Assembly: GCA_017614155.1 (NCBI GenBank)
Contig: JAGACK010000051.1
Location: 1 to 64,000 of the forward strand
Reading direction: 5' to 3'
Origin: Lachnospiraceae bacterium
GTDB lineage: Bacteria > Bacillota > Clostridia > Lachnospirales > Lachnospiraceae
Length of the DNA: 64,000 nt
Shown here: one piece after another, positions 44,371 through 54,261 of the stretch
Layout: every line of letters starts with the position of its first letter
Position numbering within the stretch: position 1 is the stretch's first letter
The notes under the pieces: model-generated
Seen by the model: the letters and a program-made list of their open reading frames with translations, nothing else
What the model was told of the DNA's origin: nothing
The model's database searches: none
Made by a program: the position numbers and the translations under genes

Positions 44371-47300
44371 ATGAAAAGATCCGGAAAAAGATTCGCTGCA
44401 CTGTTTATGGCATTGGTCATGGCATCACAGATGACTGTGCTGAATGTATGGGCTGATGAAGAACCTGCCGGTGAACCGGCTACGCAGGAAGAAGGGCTTT
44501 CACAGGATGAAAAGCCGTCAGATGAAGTACCCGGTCCGGGCGCAGGAGAGGTCCCGGCCTCAGATGAGGTCCCGGCAGCTCCGGATGACGATCCCTCTGT
44601 GATCTCAGATAACAGGACCGTTCCGGTGTCGGAAGATGCTGCAGGTGACGACCCCATCGTAAGCGACGATCCTCAAAAAGTCAGCCTGGAGATAGCTGAC
44701 AGCTTCGGGGATAAGTGGCAGTGCGATCTTCTCACAAAAGGCGCATATCTTGAAATCTATCTTATGGGATACGAGGGCAGCAGGAAAGATCTCCTGTTTC
44801 CTGCTTCCTTTGCACGTGAAGCTATAATTGCTGCAGGCTATGAAGGGAGCATACCTACTGGGCCGTATAGTATATCTGTGGGTCTCAGCAGCAATTTTTC
44901 CTTTGATGAAGCATCAAAGGGAAGGATAGAGACCGTCTCTGTTGATCATGTGTTAACCAATGGAGAACCAGAAAGAATCAAGGTTTATTCCCTGGAAGGA
45001 CTGTTCAGCGGGATGTCCCGGTTAAGATCGGCAGACTTAAGCCTGATGAACTGCCAGCCGGCGTCATCAGAAGACGGATTCAGCTGCAAAGACCTCTTCA
45101 AGGGGTGCAGAGCGTTAACAGACCTGAAGCTTTGTAAGATGAGCGGTGATATGGTCATGAAAAATGCCGAAAGCATGTTTGAGGGATGCTCGGCCCTGAC
45201 GGAACTGGATCTATCGGACATACAGATAACGAACATAGAACACGCCAAAAGGATGTTCTACGGCTGCAGCAGTCTCGAGGTGATCTATGTTGATTGGAGA
45301 ACCGGCGGATTTGATCATATGATCGTTTCAGATCCCGGCGAGTTTAAGGATATATTTGCCGGCTGCACTTCGCTTGAGGGAGGAGAGGGCACAAAGTTTG
45401 ACCCGAACAAGTCATCAGATGACTCAGCAATAAGGGCGAAGCTGGATGGCACTGATCCCTACGAAAGTGGCAATGACGAAGGCTATTTTTCGAAAAAATA
45501 CGACGGCATTGAGGACGGATGGGAATTTGTTGTTGACGATGACATGCTCTTCCTTCAAAGATACAGGGGCAGCGCCACTGATGTTGAGATACCCGGTAAA
45601 ATTGCCGGTATGTATGTCTGGATTGATAAGAATAAGTTTTACTCACTGTTTGCAAAAAGCATGAGGCCAAAGATCACTTCCGTAAATATTGGCAGAGAAT
45701 ATGATATTACCGAATACCAGTTTTATCCGAAATGGGATAATGGGATCAGCTTCGAATCAGCCTTCGAGGATTTTAAAAAACTGAAAACTGCCGATCTTTC
45801 CGGCTTCACCGGCCTGCCTACAATTCCTCCGGACGGCATCAATTATCGTTTTTCAACGATAGAGAAGATGTTCAAAAACTGTACATCCCTGGAGGCAGTG
45901 TTCCTTCCCGAAGATGCCTGTCCGATAAATACGATGAGTGCATTTGAAAACTGTTCCAGTATGAAGAACATCGATCTGAGCGGAGTCAATCTGAGCAGGG
46001 TTGCTCTCTGCGGACGGATGTTTGAGGGGTGTTCATCTCTCAGGACGATCTATGTATCCGATTCGGAAGGAAGGAGCTTCCCTTCAGTCACCTGGCCTTC
46101 AGACAACGCCGACATGTTCAAAGACTGTATTAACCTTGAAGGGGGAAAGGGCACAAAATATTCCGAGCTTACGGATGAGGATAAAGACAATTACACCTAC
46201 TGCAGGATTGACAGGGCGCCTGATGAACCTGGTTTTCTTTCATCGACCCGCTATTCGGGGTCAGACAAGATCAGAAATATCTCCTATTCCTTTATCAACA
46301 AATACGGTGAAGACGGACTTGGATATGCAGAAAGCGATCACTACCACATACCCTTGAGAAGGTACATAGATCTTTTCGGAGAAAAGAGAGGAAAGAACAT
46401 ATACAAGTTCTATGATGATGAATGGGGCGGAAGCTGCTACGGAATATCCGCGACCTCAAGTTTTTTTACAAATAGTGTAATGATGAATCAAGTCGTGAAC
46501 GGTGTAGATCCTGCAGGATCCTCGGATGATGAAAAGGACTCGTACAGATTCACTCCCAATATCAAAAACTATGATCCGTCCGCTGTCTTTCCGAAGGATC
46601 TGAGCGTACTGCCATTGGATACCGATCCGTCAGATGACAAGCCGGAGGATCTGGAAAACAATCTGCAGAAATTCATCGAGGCCATGCAGATCTCCCAGTA
46701 TGATGAACGTGTCCAGTTCTGTTATTCACTTGATGCCCTGCCGGAGGAGATAGTCAGCGCGATAGAGGGCGAAGACGGGGAGGGCGGGATGTATGTGATC
46801 ATCGGGATGTTCGGTCCCGAGGGCGGACATGCTGTGCTTGGTTATGAAGTTGAGCGGGAAAGCAACGGGCCTCATACGTCGGATCTCGGCGCAGTCGTCT
46901 CGGATTCGGCACAGAAGGGGAGAGCCACTGCGATCCATATATATGACAGCAACTGGCCCATGAAGGACTGCATGATCGAGCTTCGAAGCGATGCTGACGG
47001 GACTATAACAGGCTGGCATTATGATATCTGCGATACGATACACTGGGGAACGGACCCCGGTGATGGAAAGGACTGCGTCCTGACTTATATCCCCTATGAT
47101 GTGTATGAAGCGGTCTGGCATGACGGCGGGGATTATAATGAGACTGAATGGGCAAAACAAGTCATGGAAAGACTGGGTGGAGATGACGGCTGGTCCGGCC
47201 TTGATGAGTATATCTTTTCCGAATCCTGGTCAGGAAATGAGAACCTGGAAAGCTACACGGAAGATCTTCTGCCCTTTGATGAGGATCTGATGCTTGATGA

Positions 47301-50300
47301 CGACGGCAACTCAGACGAACTGACAAAGAAAGAGGTGGATTTTTATATTGAAAACCAGGGCCTTAAAGCAGATGAGTATGAAGAAGCGGTAAAGGAGGCA
47401 TTTCCGGGTTCTGACAGCACAGCTCTGCGCTGCAGGCTGCGATGCAGGATCATGTATTATGAGGAACTGTCAAAGCAGATAAGCAATGAATATACGGCTG
47501 ACACCACGGCTTTTGAAGATAAGCTTAAAGAACTGTGGCCTGATTCGTCGGATCCCGAGATAAAAGACGCGCATCTTCGCTGCCGTTTAAGATGCAGGCT
47601 TCGCTGCCGTTTAAGATGCCGCATGGGTGACATCACAGGAAAATTCAGCGGCAGCCCGGCGGCGTTGGAAGAGTATATCAATTCCGTATGGGGTGATACA
47701 TCCGATGACAGCGATGAGATAAAAAAGACAAACCTTCGCTGTAGGCTCCGCTGCAGGCTGATGTATGCCGAGAACAAGGCACAGGAATATTACGAAGGAC
47801 ATAAGGAAGATATAGCAGATCCCGCAGCTCTCAATTCAGGGTTCAATGATAGCATAGCTGAACTCTGGCCGGATTCATCCGATCCGGAGATGAAGACAGC
47901 CAACCTGCGCTGCCGTCTGCGCTGCCGCATGGCATTTGCAGACAAGATGGGAGAGGGCCTCAGCAGCAATTTCATATCTGACCCTGCATCCTTTGATGCT
48001 CTGGTAGACAGCCTGTGGCCGGTTGACGGAGAGACAGGAGAAAGAAATGAGACAAATCTTCGCTGCCGTCTGCGCTGCAGGATGGTGGCTGCCGATATGT
48101 ACGGCGACGGATATGATGAGTATTTTGCAGACTTCGGAGAAAATGTCGAAGGCTTTGAAGAAAAGCTTGAACAGCTCTGGCCGGTGACAGATCAGATGGA
48201 TGAGACTTTGAAGGAAACCCATCTGCGCTGTCGCTTAAGATGCAGGCTCAGATGCCGTCTGCGCTGTCGCTTAAGATGCAGGCTTCGCTGCCGAGCAATG
48301 CTTGTTGACAACCCCGGCTATACCATAAAGGATGCAAACGGAGAAGAGCTGGCAACCGTGGTCAACGGTGAGATTCAGGGAGATGATACAGATCCTGACA
48401 GGGTCTTCGAGCAGAGAACCGTAAATATATTCGGAAACGGATCAAAGGGGAAAAAGAACAGCAAAGTCATTTATTCCTCCGCAAGCCAGAACAGGAGCAT
48501 TGAAAGCCACAGCGGCGGACTTTCCTACAGCGCAATGGATGGCGAAGAGCTCCTGAGCGTAAAGACCGATGCGCAGCAGGCAACCTTTGATGTGGCAAAA
48601 AAAGAGGTCGGGATACCATTAAAGGAGGGCGAGAGCTTTGAGATAAACATGACCGGCGCTGATGCGAAACAGGAGCTTTCGATCGCCGGAACAGGTACCG
48701 GTGCTTCTGAGGGTGCAAAGATAAAGGTTGACGGGAGCGGAAAGCTGAACATCGCCAATGTCGAGGTCAAAGAGCTTAACATCGGCGGAAAGTCAAACGA
48801 AACCGGAAGGGATATAGACGGTCTTGTGGCCTCCCTTGAAAGGTACTGCGTAAAATACGACGGAACTCCCAAAACACCTAAGATCACGGTGACGGACGGC
48901 TCAAAGACGCTTACAGAAGGAGTAGACTATGTCGCAAGTTACAATGACAATACGCTCAGCGGAAATGCCTTTGTAAACCTGACGGGAATAGGCGCTTACC
49001 GCGGAAAGAGAAACCTGTACTTTACCATAGGGGATAAGGACAGGGATGATCTTGCAAATGTCCACTTCTACCTGAACGGCCATGGAACGGTTGAACCTGA
49101 TGACAGACTTGTCGAAAAAGGAACGGCTGTCGGACAGCCCGCAAATCCTCTGGCGGCAGGTTACCAGTTTGAAGGCTGGTATGCAGACGAGGAGTGCAAA
49201 ACCGCTTATGATTTTTCAAAGCCGGTTGAAAAGGACATGACGATCTACGCAAACTGGACCGCGCTGGGAGATGAAGTTCTTGCGGTCGCATTCTCAAACG
49301 ATCCTTCAGACGGGCAGATCGTAAGCTGTGACGCAAAGGGTGAGGAACCCTACTGCATCTATACCGGAGAAGATATTAAGCCTGCCGTAGTAGTGACATT
49401 CGGATCCAGGGTCCTGAAGGAAGGAAAGGATTACTCTCTTACATATTCAAACAACAGCAAGGTGACTGCAGGCAGTAAACGCGCTTCGGTGAAGATATCG
49501 CTGAAGGGAGATTTTTCAGGCAGCAAGAGCATGAAGTTTGTGATCAGGCCAAAGAGCCTTGATGACGGGACCGGAAAAGCGGCAGCGGATATCATCGTTG
49601 ATCCCATTGTCGCAGAAAGCGGAAAGAAGGCCGGAACACCTGATATTTCTTATGGAGACTATGTCCTTTCAGCAAGCGACTTTGTGATGAGTCCCAAAAA
49701 CCCGGTTGCCGGAAAGGATGCCACGGTCAGCATCAAAGGAAAGGGCAATTTCACGGGCGAGATAACAGACATACCCGTGACCGCAAAGACGAAAGCGGAG
49801 ATGAAGGATTACAGGATCTCTGCCGCATTAAAGCTTGACAAGCCGAGGATATATAACGGTACTGCGCAGACTCTGGGTACGGACGAGCTGAAGGTAACAG
49901 TGGCAAAAAGCGGATATGTTCCCGTAAAGGACAGGGACTATACCGTCAGATACAATAAGAATGTCAATGCAGGAACGGCAAAGGTCACTGTCATCGGAAA
50001 GGGACTCTGCCACGGAAAGGTGACAAAGAAATTCAGGATCAATACCGACAAGTCGTTTGAGCTTTCGGATATAGCTGTGGCAGACGAGGAAGGTCCCGTA
50101 TACTGCGTGCCGGATCCCGCAACTCCTGAACTTAAGCTTACAAGAAAAGACGGCAGGCAGATGGTACAGGGGCGTGACTACAAGGTCACCTATTCCGACA
50201 ATAAAAAGCCCGGCAAGAATGCAAAGTTCAAGGTGACATTCATAGGAAACTACAAGGGAAGGAAAGAGTCCAAAGGCAAGTTTGAGATAGTCAGCGCACC

Positions 50301-50895
50301 TTTTGAAAAGGCAGCCGTTACGGCAACGGACCTTGTATATCTGAAGGCAGGAAAGCTTAAGCCCGAGGTTGCTGTTATGTATGACGGGGTCCTGCTCAAA
50401 AACAAAGAACACTATACCTATAAGCTTTACAGAGGCGAGGTGGATGTCACCAAAAAGAAGCTGTCCTTTGACGAAAAGGATCTTCCGGCAAAGATAACCC
50501 TGAAGGTGACCGGAAAGGGAGGCTTTACGACTGATACGGTCGAATGCAGCTTTGATGTATATGCCCTGCCTGACGGCGCCTTTGATCTGACAGACGCAAA
50601 GATAGTATCCCAGAGCACGAACAGCGCCGTGAAAAAACAGGATTACACCGGCAGAGAGGTAAAGCCTGCGATCGATGTCTATGCAAAGGCAAAGGGAAGC
50701 AGGGAATACGCTATCGTTCCGGCGCAGGACTACAAAGTCACTTATTATGATAATATAAACAGAGGCACGGCAAAGATCGTGGTGACAGGAGACAATAAAA
50801 ACTCCTTCGGAAAAAAGACCGGAAAATTTACCATAGGCGTAAGGAAGTTCAGGGATATACTCCATCTTATCTTTGGCGCAGGCGGATCCGTCTGA
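44371..50895 (+). CDS. Large secreted BspA-like/papain-like/LRCR-repeat/Ig-like protein
   Basis: 2174 residues. A signal peptide (residues 1-30, ending near WADEE) is followed by an acidic Pro/Glu-rich stretch. Two BspA-like DUF285 blocks lie at about 208-310 and 460-564 (MFEGCSAL, MFYGCSSLEVIYV). A papain-like domain spans about 630-915, with candidate catalytic C689 (GGSCYG), H820 (GGHAVLGY) and D859/N861 (YDSNWP). Residues 970-1310 hold six LRCR arrays (see separate entry). A listeria-type InlB B-repeat lies near 1560-1630, and Ig-like repeats (DYTVRYNKNVNAGTAKV style) reach the end. There is no LPXTG or obvious anchor. The start follows AAGGGG. A cell-surface or extracellular role is likely; the target is unknown. 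feoA begins 25 nt later. Confidence 0.85.
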   Translation: MKRSGKRFAALFMALVMASQMTVLNVWADEEPAGEPATQEEGLSQDEKPSDEVPGPGAGEVPASDEVPAAPDDDPSVISDNRTVPVSEDAAGDDPIVSDDPQKVSLEIADSFGDKWQCDLLTKGAYLEIYLMGYEGSRKDLLFPASFAREAIIAAGYEGSIPTGPYSISVGLSSNFSFDEASKGRIETVSVDHVLTNGEPERIKVYSLEGLFSGMSRLRSADLSLMNCQPASSEDGFSCKDLFKGCRALTDLKLCKMSGDMVMKNAESMFEGCSALTELDLSDIQITNIEHAKRMFYGCSSLEVIYVDWRTGGFDHMIVSDPGEFKDIFAGCTSLEGGEGTKFDPNKSSDDSAIRAKLDGTDPYESGNDEGYFSKKYDGIEDGWEFVVDDDMLFLQRYRGSATDVEIPGKIAGMYVWIDKNKFYSLFAKSMRPKITSVNIGREYDITEYQFYPKWDNGISFESAFEDFKKLKTADLSGFTGLPTIPPDGINYRFSTIEKMFKNCTSLEAVFLPEDACPINTMSAFENCSSMKNIDLSGVNLSRVALCGRMFEGCSSLRTIYVSDSEGRSFPSVTWPSDNADMFKDCINLEGGKGTKYSELTDEDKDNYTYCRIDRAPDEPGFLSSTRYSGSDKIRNISYSFINKYGEDGLGYAESDHYHIPLRRYIDLFGEKRGKNIYKFYDDEWGGSCYGISATSSFFTNSVMMNQVVNGVDPAGSSDDEKDSYRFTPNIKNYDPSAVFPKDLSVLPLDTDPSDDKPEDLENNLQKFIEAMQISQYDERVQFCYSLDALPEEIVSAIEGEDGEGGMYVIIGMFGPEGGHAVLGYEVERESNGPHTSDLGAVVSDSAQKGRATAIHIYDSNWPMKDCMIELRSDADGTITGWHYDICDTIHWGTDPGDGKDCVLTYIPYDVYEAVWHDGGDYNETEWAKQVMERLGGDDGWSGLDEYIFSESWSGNENLESYTEDLLPFDEDLMLDDDGNSDELTKKEVDFYIENQGLKADEYEEAVKEAFPGSDSTALRCRLRCRIMYYEELSKQISNEYTADTTAFEDKLKELWPDSSDPEIKDAHLRCRLRCRLRCRLRCRMGDITGKFSGSPAALEEYINSVWGDTSDDSDEIKKTNLRCRLRCRLMYAENKAQEYYEGHKEDIADPAALNSGFNDSIAELWPDSSDPEMKTANLRCRLRCRMAFADKMGEGLSSNFISDPASFDALVDSLWPVDGETGERNETNLRCRLRCRMVAADMYGDGYDEYFADFGENVEGFEEKLEQLWPVTDQMDETLKETHLRCRLRCRLRCRLRCRLRCRLRCRAMLVDNPGYTIKDANGEELATVVNGEIQGDDTDPDRVFEQRTVNIFGNGSKGKKNSKVIYSSASQNRSIESHSGGLSYSAMDGEELLSVKTDAQQATFDVAKKEVGIPLKEGESFEINMTGADAKQELSIAGTGTGASEGAKIKVDGSGKLNIANVEVKELNIGGKSNETGRDIDGLVASLERYCVKYDGTPKTPKITVTDGSKTLTEGVDYVASYNDNTLSGNAFVNLTGIGAYRGKRNLYFTIGDKDRDDLANVHFYLNGHGTVEPDDRLVEKGTAVGQPANPLAAGYQFEGWYADEECKTAYDFSKPVEKDMTIYANWTALGDEVLAVAFSNDPSDGQIVSCDAKGEEPYCIYTGEDIKPAVVVTFGSRVLKEGKDYSLTYSNNSKVTAGSKRASVKISLKGDFSGSKSMKFVIRPKSLDDGTGKAAADIIVDPIVAESGKKAGTPDISYGDYVLSASDFVMSPKNPVAGKDATVSIKGKGNFTGEITDIPVTAKTKAEMKDYRISAALKLDKPRIYNGTAQTLGTDELKVTVAKSGYVPVKDRDYTVRYNKNVNAGTAKVTVIGKGLCHGKVTKKFRINTDKSFELSDIAVADEEGPVYCVPDPATPELKLTRKDGRQMVQGRDYKVTYSDNKKPGKNAKFKVTFIGNYKGRKESKGKFEIVSAPFEKAAVTATDLVYLKAGKLKPEVAVMYDGVLLKNKEHYTYKLYRGEVDVTKKKLSFDEKDLPAKITLKVTGKGGFTTDTVECSFDVYALPDGAFDLTDAKIVSQSTNSAVKKQDYTGREVKPAIDVYAKAKGSREYAIVPAQDYKVTYYDNINRGTAKIVVTGDNKNSFGKKTGKFTIGVRKFRDILHLIFGAGGSV
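47425..48294 (+). repeat. Six LRCR arrays (18 tetrapeptides) within acidic spacer modules
   Basis: The tetrapeptide LRCR is repeated 2, 4, 2, 2, 2 and 6 times at residues 1019-1026, 1069-1084, 1122-1129, 1179-1186, 1230-1237 and 1285-1308 of the large protein. The spacers of about 37-50 residues are alike: an acidic helix-like stretch, then F..KL..LWP, an Asp/Glu-rich turn and a residue pair such as AH, TN or TH just before each array. Codons differ between units (CTG, CTT, CTC, TTA; CGC, CGT, CGA, AGA, AGG), so the peptide rather than the DNA is conserved. Part of arrays 2 and 6 still shows a 24-nt repeat. Confidence 0.92.
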
Positions 50896-50920
50896 AAGTC
50901 ATAAAGACAGGAGGACGGAC

Positions 50921-51148
50921 ATGAGCACACTAAAGGATGCAAAGGTCGGACAGACCGTAAAGGTTTTGGGGGTAAAGGGAGAAGGCCCGTTAAGGCGCAG
51001 GATCATGGATATGGGAATAACAAAAGGCGTCGAGATCTATGTCAGGAAGCTGGCGCCTTTGGGAGACCCTGTAGAGATCAATGTGCGAGGTTATGAACTG
51101 TCGCTTCGGAAAGATGATGCGGAAATGATCGAAGTCGAAGAGGTTTAA
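50921..51148 (+). CDS. feoA: Ferrous iron transport protein A
   Basis: 75 residues, SH3-like FeoA fold (VGQTVKVLGVKGEGPLRRRIMDMGITKG, LGDPVEINVRGYELSLR). Start ATG 50921 follows GGAGGA; translation from in-frame codons inside the previous gene is unlikely. Works with FeoB in ferrous iron uptake. It lies 25 nt after the large secreted-protein gene with no visible terminator between them, so they may be co-transcribed. Confidence 0.93.
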   Translation: MSTLKDAKVGQTVKVLGVKGEGPLRRRIMDMGITKGVEIYVRKLAPLGDPVEINVRGYELSLRKDDAEMIEVEEV

Positions 51149-51174
51149 TACATCGGTCGCGAAAGGAAGACACA

Positions 51175-53340
51175 GTGGACATCAGGATAGCGCTGGCAGG
51201 GAACCCGAACTGCGGAAAGACGACGCTTTTTAATGCGCTGACCGGTTCCAATCAGTATGTCGGGAACTGGCCGGGCGTCACGGTTGAAAAAAAAGAAGGA
51301 AAGATGAAAAAGCACGAGGGGGTCACTGTTACGGATCTCCCGGGCATTTATTCGCTGTCACCCTATACGCCGGAGGAGATCGTTGCCAGAAACTACCTGG
51401 TCGATGAAAGACCTGATGTGATACTCAATATCGTGGACGGAACTTCTCTTGAGAGAAGCCTGTATCTGACGACGCAGCTGATAGACCTCGGCATCCCCGT
51501 TGTCATAGCGATCAACATGATGGATGTGGTCGAAAAAAACGGCGACCTGATCAATACTGAGGAACTGTCAAAGCGCCTCGGCTGCAGGGTCGTGGTAATG
51601 TCAGCCCTGAAGGAAAACGGGATCATGGAGGCTGCTGAGGTCGCTTTAGGTGTTTCCATGGGGGAAAAGACCATACCAAGGCATGTGTTCTCGGGCGAGG
51701 TGGAGCATGCCCTCGCGCATATCGAGGAGGTCACGGTCCATGACCTGCCCGACGAGGAGCAGAGGTGGTATGCCATCAAGCTGTTTGAGCGCGATGAAAA
51801 AGTCCTGGAAAAGATGGGGCTTTCCGATGAGATCAGAGAGCATATCGAAAAGGACATCAAAGCAGTTGAAAAGCAGATGGAAGATGATTCCGATGCGATC
51901 ATAATAAACGAGAGGTACAACTACATAACAACGGTCGTCAGATCCTGCTATGTCAAAAAGAATGAAGGCAAGCCGACCGTATCCGACAGGATAGACAGGG
52001 TGGTGACAGGAAGGATCCTTGGCCTTCCTGTTTTTGCTGTCATCATGTTCGTCGTATACCGCGTTTCCATGGCTGGGCCCGGAGCAAAGGCTGCAGACTG
52101 GGTGAACAACGTGTTTTTTGTACAGGTGAGCCGCTATGCGGAAGATCTTCTGGATATACTGAATGTCTCTTCTGCAGGCGCGGGAGCCGTGGTTAGGGGA
52201 CTTGTACTTGACGGTATCGTTGCCGGAGTCGGAGCGGTACTGGGATTTCTGCCCCAGCTTGCGATACTCTTTCTGATGCTTTCGTTCCTTGAAGCCTGCG
52301 GCTATATGTCGAGGATCGCTTTCGTGCTGGACCGGGTCTTCAGGAGATTCGGACTTTCCGGTAAATCCTTCATCCCGATACTTGTCGGGACAGGCTGCTC
52401 GGTTCCCGGGATCATGGCATCGAGGACGATTGAAAGCGAAAATGACCGCAGGATGACCATAATAACAACGAGTTTCATGCCCTGCGGGGCAAAGATACCC
52501 TTCATCGGCCTGATGGCAGGCGCGGTCTTTGGCGGGAACGCGTGGGTCGCGACCGGCGCTTATCTTATCGGCATGGCAGCTATCATGGTCTCGGGTGTGA
52601 TGCTCAAAAAAACAAAGCCTTTTTCGGGAGATCCTGCGCCCTTTGTCATGGAGCTTCCCTCATATCATATGCCGACCATGAAGAGCATATTCTTTGCGAC
52701 CTGGGAAAGGGTCTGGAGCTTCGTCAAAAAGGCGGGCACGATCATACTCATCTCGACAGTGATCGTATGGTTTGCGGCCCATTTCGGTTTCAGGGAATCA
52801 GGTTTTGGGATGCTTGAAACCGACGAACTGGGAATGAGCCTGCTTGCGAATCTCGGAAGTCTGATATCATGGATATTCACTCCGCTCGGATGGGGAAGCT
52901 GGCAGGCTGTAGTGGCGTCTGTCACGGGCCTGGCCGGAAAGGAGAACATAGTCGGGACCATGAATATACTATACGGCCCCGATGAGGTGGTTTACTCGAA
53001 TCTGGCGTCCGCCTTCACACCGCTTGCAGGCCTGTCCTTCCTGGTATTCAATCTCCTTTGCGCGCCTTGTTTTGCGGCTATCGGCGCGATCAGACGTGAG
53101 ATGAACTCTGCTGCATGGACATGGTTTGCGATCCTCTACCAGTGCGGTTTTGCATATGCTGTCTCGCTGATGATCTTTCAGATCGGGAGATTTTTTGCGG
53201 GAGAGCCGGAAAAGGCCGGTCTTGTTGCCGCCATCGTCGTTCTGGTATTTATCCTCTTCATGCTTTTCAGACCGTCCAAAGGCAGTCCGCGAAAAAAAAG
53301 CTGCAGCGGCTGCGCCCTGAGCGATACCTGTCAAAAATAA
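51175..53340 (+). CDS. feoB: Ferrous iron transport protein B
   Basis: 721 residues with a GTG start behind GAAAGGAAG. The N-terminal G domain has GNPNCGKTTLFNAL (G1), DLPGIYSL (G3) and NMMD (G4), then the membrane core with VGTGCSVPGIMASRT and SFMPCGAKIPF typical of FeoB. The C-terminal tail is Cys-rich (CSGCALSDTC). Imports Fe(II), suiting an anaerobe. It ends convergent with the minus-strand membrane protein gene, 32 nt away. Confidence 0.96.
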   Translation: MDIRIALAGNPNCGKTTLFNALTGSNQYVGNWPGVTVEKKEGKMKKHEGVTVTDLPGIYSLSPYTPEEIVARNYLVDERPDVILNIVDGTSLERSLYLTTQLIDLGIPVVIAINMMDVVEKNGDLINTEELSKRLGCRVVVMSALKENGIMEAAEVALGVSMGEKTIPRHVFSGEVEHALAHIEEVTVHDLPDEEQRWYAIKLFERDEKVLEKMGLSDEIREHIEKDIKAVEKQMEDDSDAIIINERYNYITTVVRSCYVKKNEGKPTVSDRIDRVVTGRILGLPVFAVIMFVVYRVSMAGPGAKAADWVNNVFFVQVSRYAEDLLDILNVSSAGAGAVVRGLVLDGIVAGVGAVLGFLPQLAILFLMLSFLEACGYMSRIAFVLDRVFRRFGLSGKSFIPILVGTGCSVPGIMASRTIESENDRRMTIITTSFMPCGAKIPFIGLMAGAVFGGNAWVATGAYLIGMAAIMVSGVMLKKTKPFSGDPAPFVMELPSYHMPTMKSIFFATWERVWSFVKKAGTIILISTVIVWFAAHFGFRESGFGMLETDELGMSLLANLGSLISWIFTPLGWGSWQAVVASVTGLAGKENIVGTMNILYGPDEVVYSNLASAFTPLAGLSFLVFNLLCAPCFAAIGAIRREMNSAAWTWFAILYQCGFAYAVSLMIFQIGRFFAGEPEKAGLVAAIVVLVFILFMLFRPSKGSPRKKSCSGCALSDTCQK

Positions 53341-53372
53341 ACAGATCAGACAGCGAAACGTCCCCTGTTCCG

Positions 53373-54119
53373 CTATAATCCCCGGTAGTGTTTTGCAAGA
53401 TATATGGATAATACAAACAGCCCGACAGTCTCGGTCAGGTGAAAGATAACTGATGTCCAGACGATCACCATCTGTCCGACGGACTGCATCTGAAGGGCGG
53501 CAAAGGCGACCAGAAAGACGACCATTATCACGCCTGATGCCAGTCCCAGAAATCTGTCACGCAGAAAGATCGCGGTCATGGCGACACCCAGGAGGATCGC
53601 TGTCATCATCTCCAGATATTTGAAACCGTGGGTGAGATTGTACAGCGGGACAAAGGAATCATACTGCTGCCCGAGCACTGCCATCATCATCAGCTGCGCA
53701 GTAAAATGTCTGTAGATGATCGATGATATATAATAAACGCATTCTGCCCCGCCAAGGATCACTCCCCATATCATGAGAAGCTGTTCTGTGTCATCAGCGG
53801 AGAGTGTGGAAAGATCGGATCCGAATACTTCTCTCTGGAGAATGCCCATTTCAGCATGGTCCTCTTTGGGGACTATGTTTTTTCTTTTCAGGAGCTTTTT
53901 ATAGGATGTGATAAAGACTGCGATGATCGTGGCGGCCTTCAGGATCGAGCAGACGGTCTGAACCTTCCACAAAAAAGGATCCAGCATGTCCGGAGCGTAG
54001 TTTTCGCTGCGGCTTATGATCATCCGGATGAGTCCTTCAAGCCCCGAACCGGACAGCATTATCAGGGCGGAGATCATGATGGAGCCCGATAAAAAATGCG
54101 AGTTTTTATTAAAATACAT
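53373..54119 (-). CDS. Membrane protein of unknown function
   Basis: 248 residues, not recognised. About six hydrophobic segments are visible (near 12-30, 55-73, 113-135, 165-188, 193-213 and 220-243), with a charged cytoplasmic-looking loop at 75-110 (KKLLKRKNIVPKEDHAEM). The start codon follows GGAG. It lies between feoB (convergent) and a chemotaxis receptor gene on the same strand; the terminator between the two minus-strand genes suggests separate transcription. Confidence 0.65.
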   Translation of the reverse strand: MYFNKNSHFLSGSIMISALIMLSGSGLEGLIRMIISRSENYAPDMLDPFLWKVQTVCSILKAATIIAVFITSYKKLLKRKNIVPKEDHAEMGILQREVFGSDLSTLSADDTEQLLMIWGVILGGAECVYYISSIIYRHFTAQLMMMAVLGQQYDSFVPLYNLTHGFKYLEMMTAILLGVAMTAIFLRDRFLGLASGVIMVVFLVAFAALQMQSVGQMVIVWTSVIFHLTETVGLFVLSIYLAKHYRGL

Positions 54120-54173
54120 ATCATACTCCGTTTTTTGTGAGGCGCTTTGGCGCCTTGCGTGCTTGACAGGATC

Positions 54174-54222
54174 TTAAAAAGAAAAGAGCTGCCGCGGTCA
54201 GATGCGACAGCTCTTTTTATGC
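54174..54222 (-). terminator. Terminator of the chemotaxis receptor gene
   Basis: Arms 54182-54195 and 54104+ equivalents (54204-54217) pair with one mismatch (aaaagagctg/cagctctttt outer 10 bp perfect). On the minus strand a T-rich run follows. It lies about 45 nt beyond the receptor stop codon. Confidence 0.75.
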
Positions 54223-54261
54223 TACGACTTTGTATTCATTGCCCGAGCGATCAAACGATGA

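Noticed and set aside
47425..48294. CRISPR array or DNA minisatellite
   Set aside because: Units are in frame, codons vary synonymously, and spacers are related coding modules rather than unique spacers of constant length.
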